DNA of 64,000 nt, from contig JADJEK010000004.1 of the NCBI GenBank assembly GCA_016709145.1, positions 186,001 through 250,000 of the forward strand, written 5' to 3'. The stretch's first letter is position 1. Every line of letters starts with the position of its first letter. Origin of the DNA: Planctomycetota bacterium (GTDB lineage: Bacteria > Planctomycetota > B15-G4 > JADJEK01). Below the pieces are notes generated by a model. It saw nothing but the letters and a program-made list of their open reading frames with translations, ran no database searches and was not told the DNA's origin. The translations under genes were made by a program, and so were the position numbers. Shown in pieces: positions 34,597 through 42,473 of this stretch.

Positions 34597-36418
34597 AGAA
34601 ACGTGCGACCAGCCCGGAGTCCATCGACGCCGACGCCCGCCCCGCGCCGGGCACTACCCGCGACTCATCCGCTCTGTGTGGTTCCGCATGTTGCACCTCG
34701 CAGCCTCGTTGCGTTCGCCACGTGAACCGGGACATCCGTATCCCGGCGTCAGGTTTGTCACATCATTCGAGTCGCACGGTCTGCAGGTGATTCACAGCTC
34801 GAAACAGCATCGGGATGGAGTCCCTCCACGCGATGAATCGATACCAGATGCGCCGCGCGCTGCGGACGATCAGCACGGGAATGCGGATCACCTGGTTGAG
34901 GAAAGTCCGGAAGGACATCGAGAGAAGTTCTCGCCGTTGCGATTCGTGTCGCGCATGCCAGCGCGGGTTGCACGGCAACAGCAGCGCGAGCCATGCTTTC
35001 AAGGACCACGCCAGCGCGGCAATGATGGAGTACGCCCAGTTGCTGTCGAGGTCGTCGAGCGGCGCGGTCAGGGCCGGCACGCCGTTCTTCAGCTGCTCGA
35101 TCAACTTCTCTTGATTGCACCGGTCGTTCGCCATCAGCACGACGTCTTGCTGGGAAAGGTCATGGCGATTGGTGATGTAGAAAAAGTAGCGGATCTCCGG
35201 GTAGAGCACGGCCTGGCCCTGCTTCACGTCGATCGTCTTGCGCACGACGACGCAGCGGTACGGACGCGCGCATGCGCGCGGTTGGATCGGGAACTCCGCG
35301 ACGTGCTCCCGCGCGAGGACGAGCGTTTTGTATCCGCGCTGCTCGACGATCGAGTCCTTCACGCGCGATCGCTTGGCCCTCGGCGCCGTGCGGATCGGAG
35401 CACGTTCGGATCGCTCGAGAAGGGTCCAGGACGACTCCGGAAGCCGATCCGCGGCCATCACGACGCCCGCGCGCGCGTCCGTGCCGAAGATGAACTCGAC
35501 GCCATCGTCGTCCCAGTGATCGAGGAACTTGGTCTGCTCGAAGTCGGTGTCACCGCGGCAGACGATGCGGCGAAAGCCAGCGCTTCGCAGCAGCGCGACC
35601 GCTTGATCGATGTACGCGGCTGCACCTTCGTGCGAGGGTCGGTTGCCCGGTCGATTCACCAAGAACAATGGTTCGGCCGTGTTCGCCAGCGACACGAGCA
35701 GTGGGTGGAATCCCCAGCGACCGTCGTACGTCACGTCCATGCCGTCTTTGCATTCGCCGTAGGTCTCGACGATCGATCCGTCGACGTCGAGGTACGCGCA
35801 ATCGAAGAACTCGGTGGGCTGGGTCCGCCAGACGCGACATCGAACGCCGTTCAAGACGTCCATCAGCTCAGCGACGTCCTTCGGCTTGAAGCGGCGGCAG
35901 AAGTCGCCGGCCGTCGTTGGATCGGGAAGGGCCTTTGCACCCAGAGCGTCGAGCAAGACTTCGTCGCGCCGCCGCAGCTCCAGATCTTCGATACATGTGC
36001 CGCCGCACAACACATTGATCGCGAGGGCGAGCACGTGGTCGGACTCGTGGTAGGGCAAGTGTGCCTTCAGCACGTGGACGCGCTCGTCGATCGCACGCGC
36101 CAGTCCCGTGCTCTCGATCAACGCGCGCATGACGCCGATGCCGCCCTCGGCGATCCCGCAGTCGCGAGCCGCCATCTCGTAGCGCAACGGCGCGCTACCG
36201 ATCATGCGACGCCCTCCGTTGCTCTCCCTCGATCGGGCCAGTCGATCTTCGACTCGCCTCTTGCGTCGCGACGCTTCGGATCGTGTACTGGGCTTCACTT
36301 GAAAGGTCCTGTTTGTTGTTTGCGTACTTCGGCGTTGCAACCTCTTGGACGCACAGCAAACAGGCCTTTCTCGTTCAAAATCCGAATGCTACGCAGTGTC
36401 TATGCGCTTGTTCGGGGG
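34572..36418 (-). mobile_element. complete IS1380-family insertion sequence, 1847 bp
   Basis: Ends are inverted repeats CCCCCGAACAAGCG (34572-34585 and the complement at 36405-36418), bounded by a CTAG duplication. It carries one full-length transposase on the minus strand. The 4-bp duplication, the CC ends and the transposase type all fit IS1380. Intact ends, duplication and gene show a recent, potentially active copy. Confidence 0.92.
34763..36205 (-). CDS. IS1380-family transposase (DDE)
   Basis: This 480-residue transposase starts at ATG 36205 with GGAGGG just upstream; the frame is open 45 codons further but without such a site. The RNase H-like core shows CAYLDVDGSIVETYG (first Asp), YDGRWGFHPLLVSLANTAEP (the IS1380 hallmark line), RIVCRGDTDFEQ (second Asp) and NDRCNQEKLIEQLKNG, with Glu as the third acidic residue. 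It catalyses cut-and-paste movement of the element. Confidence 0.93.
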   Translation of the reverse strand: MIGSAPLRYEMAARDCGIAEGGIGVMRALIESTGLARAIDERVHVLKAHLPYHESDHVLALAINVLCGGTCIEDLELRRRDEVLLDALGAKALPDPTTAGDFCRRFKPKDVAELMDVLNGVRCRVWRTQPTEFFDCAYLDVDGSIVETYGECKDGMDVTYDGRWGFHPLLVSLANTAEPLFLVNRPGNRPSHEGAAAYIDQAVALLRSAGFRRIVCRGDTDFEQTKFLDHWDDDGVEFIFGTDARAGVVMAADRLPESSWTLLERSERAPIRTAPRAKRSRVKDSIVEQRGYKTLVLAREHVAEFPIQPRACARPYRCVVVRKTIDVKQGQAVLYPEIRYFFYITNRHDLSQQDVVLMANDRCNQEKLIEQLKNGVPALTAPLDDLDSNWAYSIIAALAWSLKAWLALLLPCNPRWHARHESQRRELLSMSFRTFLNQVIRIPVLIVRSARRIWYRFIAWRDSIPMLFRAVNHLQTVRLE

Positions 36419-36422
36419 CTAG
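36419..36422. repeat. right target-site duplication CTAG
   Basis: Second copy of the 4-bp duplication, followed at once by the remaining codons of the kinase-FGE gene (S-A-Y-L-F-D). Confidence 0.85.
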
Positions 36423-37005
36423 CCCGAGTGCTTACCTGTTCGATCGACGATACGGCCCGGACGCGGTCCCTATCAGTCTCAGCCATCCTGTCGAACAGGT
36501 CTCGTGGGACGATTGCGATCGAATCCTGCCCGCGGTTGGCATGCGCGTCCCCACGGAGGCCCAGTGGGAATATGGCGCGCGCGGCGGAACGACGACGACT
36601 TGGTGGTCCGGCGCTTCGGAAGACACGCTGGACGATGTCGCGAACCTACTGGATATCGTCGGATCGCGAGCAGTGCCTCAGTGGGGTCAGCAATTCTGCA
36701 GTTTCAGCGACGGCTTTGCCTTCATTGCACCCGTAGGTCGCTTCCGGGCCAATTCCTTCGGGCTTTTCGACATCCATGGCAATGTCTGGGAGTGGTGTGC
36801 CGACATCTACGAGCGCTCCTACTCCGTACCGGTCGATCGGGATGGACTGCGTGCCAGCGCGAGCGAATCGCCGAGGATTCGCGTGAACCGAGGCGGTGCC
36901 TACGACACTCCCGCACAATGGGTGCGCTGTGCGAGGCGGTACGCGAGCCTACCGTCGGTCCGGAGCAGTGCGTTGGGAGTGAGAGCCTGTCGGCAGCTGA
37001 GGTGA
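36423..37005 (+). pseudogene. FGE/SUMF1-like domain, C-terminal part of the interrupted kinase gene
   Basis: The 194 codons continue the frame of the gene at 32362 after exact excision (GA-S-P-S-AYLFDRRYG). Typical FGE-sulfatase lines are present: HPVEQVSWDDC, RVPTEAQWEYGARGG, NSFGLFDIHGNVWEWCADIY, RVNRGGAYD and ALGVRACR. In formylglycine-generating enzymes and their relatives this fold binds or modifies peptides. In kinase fusions it is usually a sensor or binding domain. Without its own start signal it is probably not expressed. Confidence 0.85.
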
Positions 37006-37321
37006 TCTGACGCTCTCGTTTCAGTCCCGTCGGGAATCAAGACGAGAACCGCACGTATGCCGCGCATCACAAGAGCATCTATCTACATTGCGCCCGAGTG
37101 ACTGTCGCTCACAAGCGGACGGATCCTCCAGGCTTGATCGTGTGGGGCTCGCGAGCGGCCTCGGCGACAATGGAAACGGGAATCTCGGGATGGTCGATGT
37201 TTACGCATCACCAACCTCTTACCGAGATGATCGGTCGGCCTGGCCTCGATGCGCGGCGCCAGCACTTTCGATAGGTACGTTCTCGTCGATTCGATTCCAC
37301 GACCGACGGTCATCGCCCCCC
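37006..37321. other. non-coding gap after the interrupted kinase gene
   Basis: 316 bp between convergent genes with lower GC than its surroundings. No gene, repeat or strong hairpin was seen. Confidence 0.5.
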
Positions 37322-37669
37322 TCACCGCCCCGGCGCGAAGATCACGAGGTACTTCGCCGGGCCCAGCACGACCTTCATGCCGTGCTGCGCACCCGGTTGG
37401 AAATGAACGAGATCGCCGGGCCCGAGCCGTTCCGCGAATCCCGGCGCCGTGAAATCGATCACGCCCTCGAGCACGTACAGCGACTCGCTGTTCGGAACGG
37501 GGTGCATCTCGACCTCGGCGCCGGCGTCGGCTTCGACGTGGATCACGTTCTGGTGCGGGCTGTCCTCGCGCGTGAGGATGCGCCGTTCGCGGAAGCCAGG
37601 GCGTCGCGCGAGCACGGGCGTGAGGCCGGCGCCGCGGCGGAAGATCGGAGACGGGTCGGATTCGGTCAT
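37322..37669 (-). CDS. single-domain cupin protein
   Basis: This is a 115-residue beta-barrel protein with a cupin core. VIHVEADAGAEVEMHPVPNS is motif 1 (one His, Glu); LGPGDLVHFQPGAQHGMKVV is motif 2 with a His. The line SLYVLEGVIDFT joins them. Such small cupins bind a metal or a small sugar or acid and may be isomerases, dioxygenases or sensors. The activity cannot be told. GGAGCG precedes the ATG. It starts 24 nt after the stop of the next gene upstream on the same strand. Confidence 0.8.
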   Translation of the reverse strand: MTESDPSPIFRRGAGLTPVLARRPGFRERRILTREDSPHQNVIHVEADAGAEVEMHPVPNSESLYVLEGVIDFTAPGFAERLGPGDLVHFQPGAQHGMKVVLGPAKYLVIFAPGR

Positions 37670-37693
37670 GGGTTCGCTCCAGTCGTGACGGAT

Positions 37694-39076
37694 CTACCCG
37701 ACGGCCGACGTTCGCGCACGGGGCGAGGACTCCACGAGCACGAGGACGATCGCCACGGGGAAGACCTGCGACAGCACCCGCGCTACGGCGGTGTCTTGCA
37801 GCCAACGCGGATCGCGCGCGACGAAGAGCAGCAGCACGACGAGCGCAAGCAGGACCGCGAGCACGACCAGCGTCTCCGGCGCGCGCAACATACGCCGCGG
37901 ACGCGCGAGCGCGACGCCGACTCCGAGCGGCCACACGAACAGCCAACGCGTCGACAGCAGCTCCGCGACCAAGCGGTCGAGCACGTCACTCGCGCGTGCG
38001 CGGAACACCGCGCCGTCCGACAGCACGCCGGGCCACACCGACTGCCGCCACAGCGAATCGACGAACCCGTGCCGGCAGACGAATTCGTGCCAGACCGCGA
38101 CGTGGGCCATCGCGGGCGCGGCGAGAACCAAGACACCGAACCACGCGACGGCGCGGTGCTCGCGCCGAGACCGCAGGCGCACGATCGTCACGAGTGCGAT
38201 CGCGACCGCGGGAACGACACCTTCGTTCTTCGTCGCGACGAGAGCGCCGAGCACGATGCCGAGCGCGACGAAGCCGCGTGGTCGCCCATCTTCGAGCGCT
38301 CGATCCGCGAACTCGAGCGCGGCCAACGTGAACACCGCGACGAACACGTCCGCATTGGCCCACATCGCCGCCGTCAACGAGATGGTGGAGACGGCCACGA
38401 CCACGACGGCGAACGTCGCGCGTTGCGGCGCTCCGCGCGTCGTCATGCGTAGCGCGACCATCAGCAGCACGCCGAGGGCGACGCACGCATGCCCGATCTT
38501 CAAGGCGGCATCGTCGAGGCCGCCACGCACGAGGTGATGCAGCCCGAAGTGGACGGGCACGAGCAACGGATAACTGCGTCGCTCGGTCCAATCGTGCCAA
38601 TCGGTGAAGAACGAGCCGCCGACGCCGCCGTCGATCGCGAGTACCCGCGCCTTCAGCATCCAGATCGTGCGCGCGTCGATGAACCCGGCGCCGTCGTGCC
38701 ACGCGAGTCCGATCGCGAGCAAACCGACGAGCGCGACGACGATGGCCGGACCGTGGGAGTGCGTCGATGAGCCACGAAGAGACGACGCCTTGCGCGGCGA
38801 GAACGGCGCCGCGAGTACGCCTCGGCCGCCGATCGCGACAGCGTATCCGACCGCCGCCCCGAGCACGAGGATGCTGGTCGTGAGCGCGTATGGCGCTCCG
38901 AGCGCAACAGCCAGCGCGACGCCGAGCCCATGCCAAGCCATGCCGACCACGCCGCCGAGCACGAACCGCGCGAATCGCGACTCCTCGCGCATCGACGGCA
39001 ATGCAGCCATCAGCAGCCACGCACCGACGATCGTCAGGACTCCGGTCACGCTGAACACGATCGAACACGGGATCAC
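37694..39076 (-). CDS. multi-pass membrane protein, glycosyltransferase (PMT/ArnT) like
   Basis: The 460-residue product has about ten to twelve hydrophobic helices (from VFSVTGVLTIVGAWLLMAAL to VFPVAIVLVLVES). The early periplasmic loop GFIDARTIWMLKARVLAIDG and WTERRSYPLLVP, with acidic residues after the first helices, resembles GT-C glycosyltransferases that use lipid-linked sugars. GTG 39076 is chosen because it overlaps the stop of the upstream gene (GTGA). The longer frame would overlap that gene by over 50 bp. It probably works with its overlapping partner in envelope sugar transfer; this is inference. Confidence 0.65.
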   Translation of the reverse strand: MIPCSIVFSVTGVLTIVGAWLLMAALPSMREESRFARFVLGGVVGMAWHGLGVALAVALGAPYALTTSILVLGAAVGYAVAIGGRGVLAAPFSPRKASSLRGSSTHSHGPAIVVALVGLLAIGLAWHDGAGFIDARTIWMLKARVLAIDGGVGGSFFTDWHDWTERRSYPLLVPVHFGLHHLVRGGLDDAALKIGHACVALGVLLMVALRMTTRGAPQRATFAVVVVAVSTISLTAAMWANADVFVAVFTLAALEFADRALEDGRPRGFVALGIVLGALVATKNEGVVPAVAIALVTIVRLRSRREHRAVAWFGVLVLAAPAMAHVAVWHEFVCRHGFVDSLWRQSVWPGVLSDGAVFRARASDVLDRLVAELLSTRWLFVWPLGVGVALARPRRMLRAPETLVVLAVLLALVVLLLFVARDPRWLQDTAVARVLSQVFPVAIVLVLVESSPRARTSAVG

Positions 39077-39582
39077 GGCGCTACCTCGAGCACCACGAGG
39101 ACACGATCGCGCGAGATCGACGACCACGCCGTGGCAACGTCACGGTTCCCGATGACGCTCCGCAACGACGTAGCGAACGCGCCGACGAGCGCATCGCCTG
39201 CCGACCCGTCGAGCCCGGGGAGTTCAGCGACGATGCGCAGCCGCCCCGCCGGCAGTTTCGGCAGCACCGCGCTCGCCGCGCGCAGCGGTGCGTAGCGCCA
39301 CGTGCGCGGGTACGTCAGGTAGCTGATCCACGTCCACGCATTCGCGTCGTCGGCGAGCACGATGCCGATGCCGTCATCCGCGCGGTTCGCGAGCGCGGCC
39401 CGGAGCGGCTCGTAGACCTCTTCGCCGCCCACGCGTCGCTCTCCTGCCGTGAGCCTTCCCACGTCCGGCCAATGCAGCGATCCCGACCGAATTCCGAACG
39501 GCTCGAGGCCGGCACGCACCTCGAGGATCGCAGCGACGCACATCGTCGCGCCGACGCCGATCGCCAGCATTCGTTCGCGCAT
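39073..39582 (-). CDS. exported protein coupled to the GT-C-like gene
   Basis: The 169-residue product starts at ATG 39582 with GGGGGAG just upstream. An N-terminal hydrophobic segment (MLAIGVGATMCVAAILEVRA) acts as signal or anchor. The rest holds EEVYEPLRAALANRADDGIGIVLADDANAWTWISYLTYPRTWRY, which must be read as one segment around residues 55-100 and recalls DUF-type periplasmic domains next to GT-C enzymes. The 4-bp overlap with the next gene means coupled translation. No catalytic function is recognised. Confidence 0.6.
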   Translation of the reverse strand: MRERMLAIGVGATMCVAAILEVRAGLEPFGIRSGSLHWPDVGRLTAGERRVGGEEVYEPLRAALANRADDGIGIVLADDANAWTWISYLTYPRTWRYAPLRAASAVLPKLPAGRLRIVAELPGLDGSAGDALVGAFATSLRSVIGNRDVATAWSSISRDRVLVVLEVAP

Positions 39583-39595
39583 TCCAGCTCCCCCT

Positions 39596-40528
39596 CTAAA
39601 TCGAGCTGACGCGGATCTGCGGCAACAAGGCGTCGACTTCACTTCGGCCGAAATCGCAGACGCCGAGCCGCGCCGCGTTCGCCGCGCCCGCCGCGATGCC
39701 GATGCGCACCGCGTCGACGAGTCGGCTGCCGCGCGTCAGCTCGTGCGCGATCGCGCCGAGCATCGCGTCGCCCGAGCCGACCGGGTTCAACTCGTCGATG
39801 CGCGGCGCGGTGAAGAACCACGCGCCGTCGCCGGAGAACAACCATGCGCCGCGCGCGCCGGCCGTCAACAGCACGTGCTCGACGCCGCGTTCGCGCAAGG
39901 ACCGCGCGAAGGCGGCGATCTCGGAGTCGGTCGAGACCTCGGCGTGGAACGAGCCGCGCGCTTCGTCGAGATTCGCCTTCAACATCCACGGCTTCGCGTC
40001 GGCGACGCGCACGCACGGCGGGCCGTACGTGTCGACGAGGCAGCGCTTGCCGAGCGCCTTCGCGCTGCGTGCCGCGTCGGCGTGGAACTCGTCCAACGAT
40101 CGATCGGGCACCGAGCCGTTCAGCGTGATCAACGCCGCCGTCGCCGCGAGCTGTTCGAAGCGTTGCCGCAGCGCGGTCGCTTCCCGTGCTTCGAGCGCGA
40201 GCCCGGGCTCGAGGAACTCGCGGAATTGGCGCGCGTCGGCGGAGTAGACGAACGTGCTCATGCGCGTCGGTCGCGCCACGGAGATCGCTTCGACCGCGAT
40301 GCCCTCGGCCGCGAGCCCGTCGAGGAACAACCGCCCGACGTGCCCGCCCGCGGTGGTCAACGCCGTGACTTCACCGCCGAGCGCGCGGATCGTGCGCGCG
40401 CAGTTGATGCCTTTGCCGCCGGCCTGGTACCACGACTCGACCGGTCGCACGACGAGACGGCCGTCGAGGCTGCCCTTGAAGGAGACAGTCTTGTGCAAGC
40501 ACGGGTTGGGCGTGACCGTCAGGATCAT
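39596..40528 (-). CDS. PfkB-family sugar kinase (1-phosphofructokinase/tagatose-6-phosphate kinase type)
   Basis: This is a 310-residue ribokinase-fold enzyme. It starts MILTVTPNPCLHKTV, the typical LacC/FruK opening (TxTxNPAxD). The substrate Gly-Gly loop is YQAGGKGINCARTIRALGG, the anion hole and catalytic Asp is in NPVGSGDAMLGAIAHEL (D of GSGD), and the ATP loop is LLTAGARGAWLF. It should phosphorylate a sugar phosphate such as fructose-1-phosphate. There is no PTS or fru operon nearby, so the sugar is open. ATG 40528 fits both the family start and the -10 element; a longer frame adds 11 unusual residues. Confidence 0.88.
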   Translation of the reverse strand: MILTVTPNPCLHKTVSFKGSLDGRLVVRPVESWYQAGGKGINCARTIRALGGEVTALTTAGGHVGRLFLDGLAAEGIAVEAISVARPTRMSTFVYSADARQFREFLEPGLALEAREATALRQRFEQLAATAALITLNGSVPDRSLDEFHADAARSAKALGKRCLVDTYGPPCVRVADAKPWMLKANLDEARGSFHAEVSTDSEIAAFARSLRERGVEHVLLTAGARGAWLFSGDGAWFFTAPRIDELNPVGSGDAMLGAIAHELTRGSRLVDAVRIGIAAGAANAARLGVCDFGRSEVDALLPQIRVSSI

Positions 40529-40537
40529 CGAGCGCGG

Positions 40538-40543
40538 ACTATG
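40538..40543 (-). promoter_or_regulatory. -10 element CATAGT, probable leaderless promoter
   Basis: On the minus strand, GCCATAGT ends 9 nt before the kinase ATG at 40528. It lies back to back with the acylphosphatase promoter. Confidence 0.4.
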
Positions 40544-40574
40544 GCAGGCCGCTTTGACCATTGCAACGCGCCCG

Positions 40575-40580
40575 TAGGAT
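40575..40580 (+). promoter_or_regulatory. -10 element TAGGAT, probable leaderless promoter
   Basis: CCGTAGGAT ends 7 nt before the ATG at 40588. The divergent gap to the sugar kinase is only 59 bp. Confidence 0.4.
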
Positions 40581-40587
40581 GCCCGCG

Positions 40588-40884
40588 ATGACCCCCACCG
40601 ACCGCATCCGCATCCATGTCGTCGTGAAAGGCCGCGTCCAAGGCGTCGGCTTCCGCTGGTTCACGCGGTCCGCGGCCAAACGACACGGGGTCGCGGGCTG
40701 GGTACGCAACTTGCCCGACCACAGCGTCGAAGCCGTCGGCGAAGCAGAACGCAACGCGATCGCCGCGTGGACGAACGAGCTTCGCAACGGACCGCCGCTC
40801 GCGCACGTGACCGAACTGATCGAGCACGAAGAACCGTGCGAACCGGAAGGACCGACGGACCTCGAGGCCTTCGACATCCGCTGA
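40588..40884 (+). CDS. acyP: acylphosphatase
   Basis: This small 98-residue enzyme hydrolyses acyl phosphates such as acetyl or glyceroyl phosphate. The active-site loop GRVQGVGFRWFTRSAA has the phosphate-binding Arg, and the catalytic Asn is in GWVRNLPDHSVE. The length is that of free-standing acylphosphatases. ATG 40588 is chosen; codons upstream in the same frame overlap the promoter. Confidence 0.93.
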   Translation: MTPTDRIRIHVVVKGRVQGVGFRWFTRSAAKRHGVAGWVRNLPDHSVEAVGEAERNAIAAWTNELRNGPPLAHVTELIEHEEPCEPEGPTDLEAFDIR

Positions 40885-40886
40885 GT

Positions 40887-40974
40887 GGGGACAGAGCACA
40901 TGAGGGGACTGTCCCCGCGGATTCGTCAGCGGGGACAGAGCAGATGAGGGGTCTGTCCCCGCGGATTCGTCCCC
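40887..40974. repeat. two tandem 44-bp REP-like units with GGGGACAG/CTGTCCCC arms
   Basis: Each unit carries inverted arms GGGGACAG and CTGTCCCC around AGCACATGAGGGGA or AGCAGATGAGGGGT (arms 40887-40894 with 40909-40916, and 40931-40938 with 40953-40960), followed by GCGGATTCGTC. The array starts 3 nt after the acyP stop, so it may act as a 3' hairpin. Such hairpins are typical of REP repeats mobilised by RAYT transposases; no RAYT gene is in the window. Confidence 0.8.
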
Positions 40975-41060
40975 GCGTGCGCACATTGCCGCACGGCTTC
41001 CTTCGGTGGCTTTGCGGACGGATGATGCGGTCGATCCGTCCACCTTCGGAACGCAACGCC

Positions 41061-42446
41061 ATGTCGACGACACCCACGCCGCGCACCACGATCATCGAAC
41101 CGTTCAAGATCAAGGTCGTCGAGCCGCTCGCGTTCCGCACGCCCGAGCAACGCGACGAGAACCTGCGCCGCGCGGGCTACAACCTGTTCCTCGTGCCAGC
41201 CGAGGAAGTCACGTTCGACTTCCTGACCGACTCCGGCACCACCGCGATGAGCGCCGCCCAATGGGGCGCGATGATGATCGCCGACGAGAGCTACGCCGGC
41301 TCACGCAGCTTCGCGCGCTTCGAGCGCGTCGTGAAAGACGTCACCGGTTTTTCGTACGTCATCCCGACCCACCAGGGGCGCGCCGCCGAGCGCTTGCTGT
41401 TCTCGGTGTTGCTGCAGCCCGGTATGAAAGTCCCGTCGAACAACCATTTCGATACGACGCGCGCGAACATCGAGCAGCTCGGCTGCGAAGCGGTCGACCT
41501 CGTCGTCGCCGAGGGCCGCGATCCGCGCAGCCGCGCGCCGTTCAAGGGCAACCTCGACCTCGAACGGCTCGATCGCTTCTGCACCGAACATCGCGAGCGC
41601 ATCCCGTTCGGCATGGCGACGATCACGAACAACACCGGCGGCGGTCAGCCCGTGTCGCTCGAGAACCTGCGCGGCGCCAGCGCGATCTATCACAAACACG
41701 GCATCCCGTTCGTCCTCGATGCGTGCCGCTTCGCCGAGAACTCGTACTTCGTCAAGCTGCGCGAGCCCGGCCAGTCCGGCCGCTCGGCTCGTGAAATCGC
41801 CCGCGAGACGTTCGACCTCGCCGACGGTTGCTTGATGAGCGCGAAGAAGGACGGCCTCGTCAACATCGGCGGGTTCATCGCGTTGCGCGAGGACCGTTGG
41901 CTCGACCGCTTGCGCAGCCAGTTGATCCTGACCGAGGGCTTCCCGACCTACGGCGGACTCGCCGCGCGCGACCTCGAAGCACTGGCGGTCGGCCTCGAGG
42001 AAGTCCTCGACGAGCGCTACCTCGAATACCGACTCGCCACGGCGCGCTACCTCGCGGAGGGACTCGAAGCGATCGGCATCCCGACGATGCAGCCGCCGGG
42101 TGGCCACGCGGTCTACATCGACGCAAAGGCGCTGCTACCCCACATCCCGCCGCACGAGTTCCCGGGCCAAGCGCTCGTCTGCGAGCTCTACCGCCGCGAC
42201 GGCATCCGCACCTGCGAGATCGGTTCGGCGATGTTCGGCAAGACGGTCGACGGCGTGTTCCGCGGCGCGGCGATGGAGCTCGTGCGCCTGGCGATCCCGC
42301 GACGCTCGTACACGCAGAGCCACTTCGACTACATCCTGGAAGGCCTCGCGGACCTGGCGCCGAAGCGCGAGTCGATCCGCGGCATGAAGCTCGTCTACGA
42401 ACCGCCATATCTGCGGCATTTCACGGCGCGGTTCGCGCCGGTCTGA
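41061..42446 (+). CDS. tryptophanase / tyrosine phenol-lyase family
   Basis: This 461-residue fold-type I PLP enzyme performs beta-elimination on tryptophan (to indole) or tyrosine (to phenol), giving pyruvate and ammonia. Blocks are FLTDSGTTAMSAAQWGAMM, YVIPTHQGRAAERLLF, the PLP site DGCLMSAKKDGLVNIGG with the Schiff-base Lys, LTEGFPTYGGLAARDLEAL, and the end LRHFTARFAPV. Length and the IPRRSYTQSHFDYILEGL line suit both enzymes; I cannot assign the substrate from sequence. No TnaC-like leader peptide with Trp was found upstream, where the REP-like repeats lie. Confidence 0.9.
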   Translation: MSTTPTPRTTIIEPFKIKVVEPLAFRTPEQRDENLRRAGYNLFLVPAEEVTFDFLTDSGTTAMSAAQWGAMMIADESYAGSRSFARFERVVKDVTGFSYVIPTHQGRAAERLLFSVLLQPGMKVPSNNHFDTTRANIEQLGCEAVDLVVAEGRDPRSRAPFKGNLDLERLDRFCTEHRERIPFGMATITNNTGGGQPVSLENLRGASAIYHKHGIPFVLDACRFAENSYFVKLREPGQSGRSAREIARETFDLADGCLMSAKKDGLVNIGGFIALREDRWLDRLRSQLILTEGFPTYGGLAARDLEALAVGLEEVLDERYLEYRLATARYLAEGLEAIGIPTMQPPGGHAVYIDAKALLPHIPPHEFPGQALVCELYRRDGIRTCEIGSAMFGKTVDGVFRGAAMELVRLAIPRRSYTQSHFDYILEGLADLAPKRESIRGMKLVYEPPYLRHFTARFAPV

Positions 42447-42473
42447 TCGACCGGCGGCGCTCGCGCTGCGCCT

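Noticed and set aside
37083..37946. 287-codon minus-strand frame across the cupin gene
   Set aside because: It lies in another frame over the cupin and membrane-protein genes and has only Arg/Ala-rich random sequence.
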